From an uncultured Limosilactobacillus sp. (lineage in GTDB: Bacteria > Bacillota > Bacilli > Lactobacillales > Lactobacillaceae), in contig CALVFC010000002.1 in NCBI GenBank assembly GCA_944326735.1, positions 1 through 43,136 on the forward strand: DNA of 43,136 bases, read 5' to 3'. Position 1 is the stretch's first letter, and each line of letters opens with the position of its first letter. Below are positions 41,891 through 43,136 of this stretch, piece after piece. A model generated the notes under the pieces. That model was not told the origin of the DNA and searched no databases. It was given only the letters and a program-made list of their open reading frames with translations. Position numbers and translations under genes: made by a program.

Positions 41891-42960
41891 AAAAACTCTT
41901 ATCTGTTTTCGTGGGTATCCTAGCCCTGTGCCTCCTGTTAGCAATTGGCGACTACGCAATGAACCGCCAAACGACCGGCGGTGGGAGTCACACCTTAACC
42001 GTCTACAATTGGGGTGACTACATTGATCCGGCACTGATCAAAAAGTTTGAACGGCAGAGTGGTTACCATGTTGACTATGAAACATTCGATAGTAACGAAT
42101 CGATGTTGACGAAGATTCGCCAGGGTGGGACCAACTATGATGTGGTGGTCCCCAGTGAATATACTGTGCAACGAATGAAGAAGGAACATTTACTAGCCCC
42201 GTTGGACCACCGGAAGATTCCCAATCTGAAGTACATTGATCCGCAGTTTTTGCACCGTGACTTTGACCCCAGCAATCGTTACTCAGTCCCGTACTTCTGG
42301 GGAACGCTCGGGATCGTCTACAATGATCAGAAAGTGGCTGGCAACCAGGTTGCCCACTGGGAACAACTGTGGAGCCCACAACTGCGTAATAATGTCATGC
42401 TGATTGACAGTGCCCGTGACGTGTTTGCGGTGGCACTGATTACGCAGGGTAAATCGGTTAATACCACGAATTACCAGCAATTGAAGCAGGCGCAAAGCCA
42501 TTTGAAACAATTGACGCCCAATGTGAAAGCAATTGTGGCCGACGAGATGAAAATGTACATGGAACAGGGGGAGGCCGCTGTTGGCATTACTTATTCGGGG
42601 GATGCTCGCGAAATGATGTCCGTTAACCACCACTTGCACTATGTTGTGCCGACGGAGGGGAGTAACATCTGGTTTGATAATCTGGTCATTCCACGGACGG
42701 CAAAGAATAAGCAGGGCGCTTACCAGTTTATTAACTTTATGCTGAAGCCGGAGAATGCGGCGCAGAACGCTCGTTATGTTGGCTATGCGACCCCAAATTG
42801 GAAGGCAAAGCAGGAATTGCCGAAGAAGATTACGGATGATCAGGCATTTTACCCGCCACGGCAGACGATGCGCCATTTGCAGACGTATCATGATTTGTCG
42901 TTGAAGACTTTGGGCGTTTATAATGATTTGTTTTTGGAGTTTAAGATGTTTGTAAAATGA
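41887..42960 (+). CDS. potD: Spermidine/putrescine-binding protein PotD
   Basis: The 357-residue product has an N-terminal hydrophobic segment (about 4-21) and then the PotD fold: LTVYNWGDYIDPALIKKFERQSGYHVDYETFDSNESMLTKI, DVVVPSEYTVQRM, VPYFWGTLGIVYN and GSNIWFDNLVIPRTAKNKQGAYQFINFML. The aromatic and acidic residues in these stretches normally bind polyamine. The only cysteine in the leader (C15) sits within the hydrophobic core rather than in a normal lipobox, so a lipoprotein anchor is doubtful. The stop TGA runs directly into a repeat element. Confidence 0.93.
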   Translation: MKKLLSVFVGILALCLLLAIGDYAMNRQTTGGGSHTLTVYNWGDYIDPALIKKFERQSGYHVDYETFDSNESMLTKIRQGGTNYDVVVPSEYTVQRMKKEHLLAPLDHRKIPNLKYIDPQFLHRDFDPSNRYSVPYFWGTLGIVYNDQKVAGNQVAHWEQLWSPQLRNNVMLIDSARDVFAVALITQGKSVNTTNYQQLKQAQSHLKQLTPNVKAIVADEMKMYMEQGEAAVGITYSGDAREMMSVNHHLHYVVPTEGSNIWFDNLVIPRTAKNKQGAYQFINFMLKPENAAQNARYVGYATPNWKAKQELPKKITDDQAFYPPRQTMRHLQTYHDLSLKTLGVYNDLFLEFKMFVK

Positions 42961-43136
42961 GAGTGCGAGCCAGCAAAGAGCTTGCGGAAGGCTAGCAATT
43001 TCTCCTGACGAAGGCGTTGCACGCCTAGGAAGGAGTTTGCTAGCTCTAGCAAGCTCCTGGCGAGCACATTTAGACTCAGTTGCATTAGAACTCCCGACAA
43101 ACGGCGACTTGTCGTCGGCGGAGGAGTGCGTTAGCT
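42960..43136 (+). repeat. Mosaic 3' element, copy 2 (downstream of potD, runs to the window edge)
   Basis: Directly after the potD stop comes GAGTGCGAGCC, then nested stems GAGCTTGC/GCAAGCTC (42978-42985 with 43049-43056) and GCTAGCAA/TTGCTAGC (42991-42998 with 43037-43044). An inner GGCGT/ACGCC hairpin follows. Next is one 29-base module at 43062-43090 and a GC-rich hairpin around 43091-43125. The order matches copy 1 at 31145-31412, in the same orientation relative to the gene. The right edge is cut by the window. Confidence 0.75.

Noticed and set aside
42960..43136. Short minus-strand ORF at the right end of the window.
   Set aside because: It covers the repeat element and the potD end, has no ribosome-binding site, and shows no recognisable motif.

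Overview
The window reads as a chromosomal segment of a low-to-mid GC lactic acid bacterium. Gene content (PepX, PepI, a C69 dipeptidase, a choloylglycine-hydrolase family enzyme, potABCD, T-box and purine-riboswitch controlled transporters, SD sequences of AGGAGG type, CcpA-like palindromes) fits Lactobacillaceae, most likely the Limosilactobacillus group. The species cannot be fixed from the sequence alone. There is no prophage, insertion sequence, CRISPR array, rRNA or tRNA. It is a dense housekeeping region devoted mainly to taking up and salvaging amino acids, peptides, purines and polyamines.

Layout. 1-2.2 kb: a purine permease (cut by the window edge) divergent from an adenine/adenosine deaminase, with a PurBox-like site between them. 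2.2-8.8 kb: two similar divergons. The first is a GlnK/GlnL-like two-component pair facing a YfcC transporter. The second is a GlnL-like regulator with a degenerate receiver domain and no kinase, facing an arginine/ornithine-type antiporter. Each divergent gap holds a cre-like palindrome. 8.9-12.2 kb: a T-box controlled NhaC-family transporter and a purine-riboswitch controlled xanthine/uracil permease. 12.2-19 kb: dipeptidase, aminotransferase, CorA, bile-salt-hydrolase-like enzyme, and an operon of pseudouridine synthase, TerC and thioredoxin. 19-24.4 kb: MATE pump, a CzrA-type metal-sensing repressor with CadD, and a TrpXYZ-type ABC transporter behind a structured leader. 24.4-31 kb: ABC-F protein, glucosaminidase, T-box controlled BrnQ, a DUF2325 protein and a DHH phosphoesterase broken by one in-frame stop. 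31-36.5 kb: a repeat-rich 3' element, a SteT-like permease behind a serine-rich leader peptide, a HAD phosphatase, a PadR-DUF1700-DUF4097 operon and PepI. 36.6-43.1 kb: PepX and the potABCD operon, followed by a second copy of the 3' element.

The most interesting signals are in the non-coding gaps. Amino-acid transporters here appear to be controlled by several kinds of amino-acid sensing RNA. There are two T-boxes (BrnQ with an Ile codon, NhaC possibly Tyr). The SteT-like gene has a leader peptide with seven Ser codons in eight, upstream of a terminator. trpXYZ has a short leader ORF with one Trp codon inside a long foldable leader with two terminators. A 16-residue ORF containing one Tyr codon lies between the NhaC T-box and nhaC, arranged so that a stalled ribosome would expose the nhaC ribosome-binding site. 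A second unexplained feature is a mosaic repeat that begins exactly at the stop codons of two unrelated transporter genes. It keeps the same nested-hairpin architecture in both copies although the stem sequences differ.

All protein calls rest on reading motifs by eye. No database search was possible, so family names are firmer than substrates.
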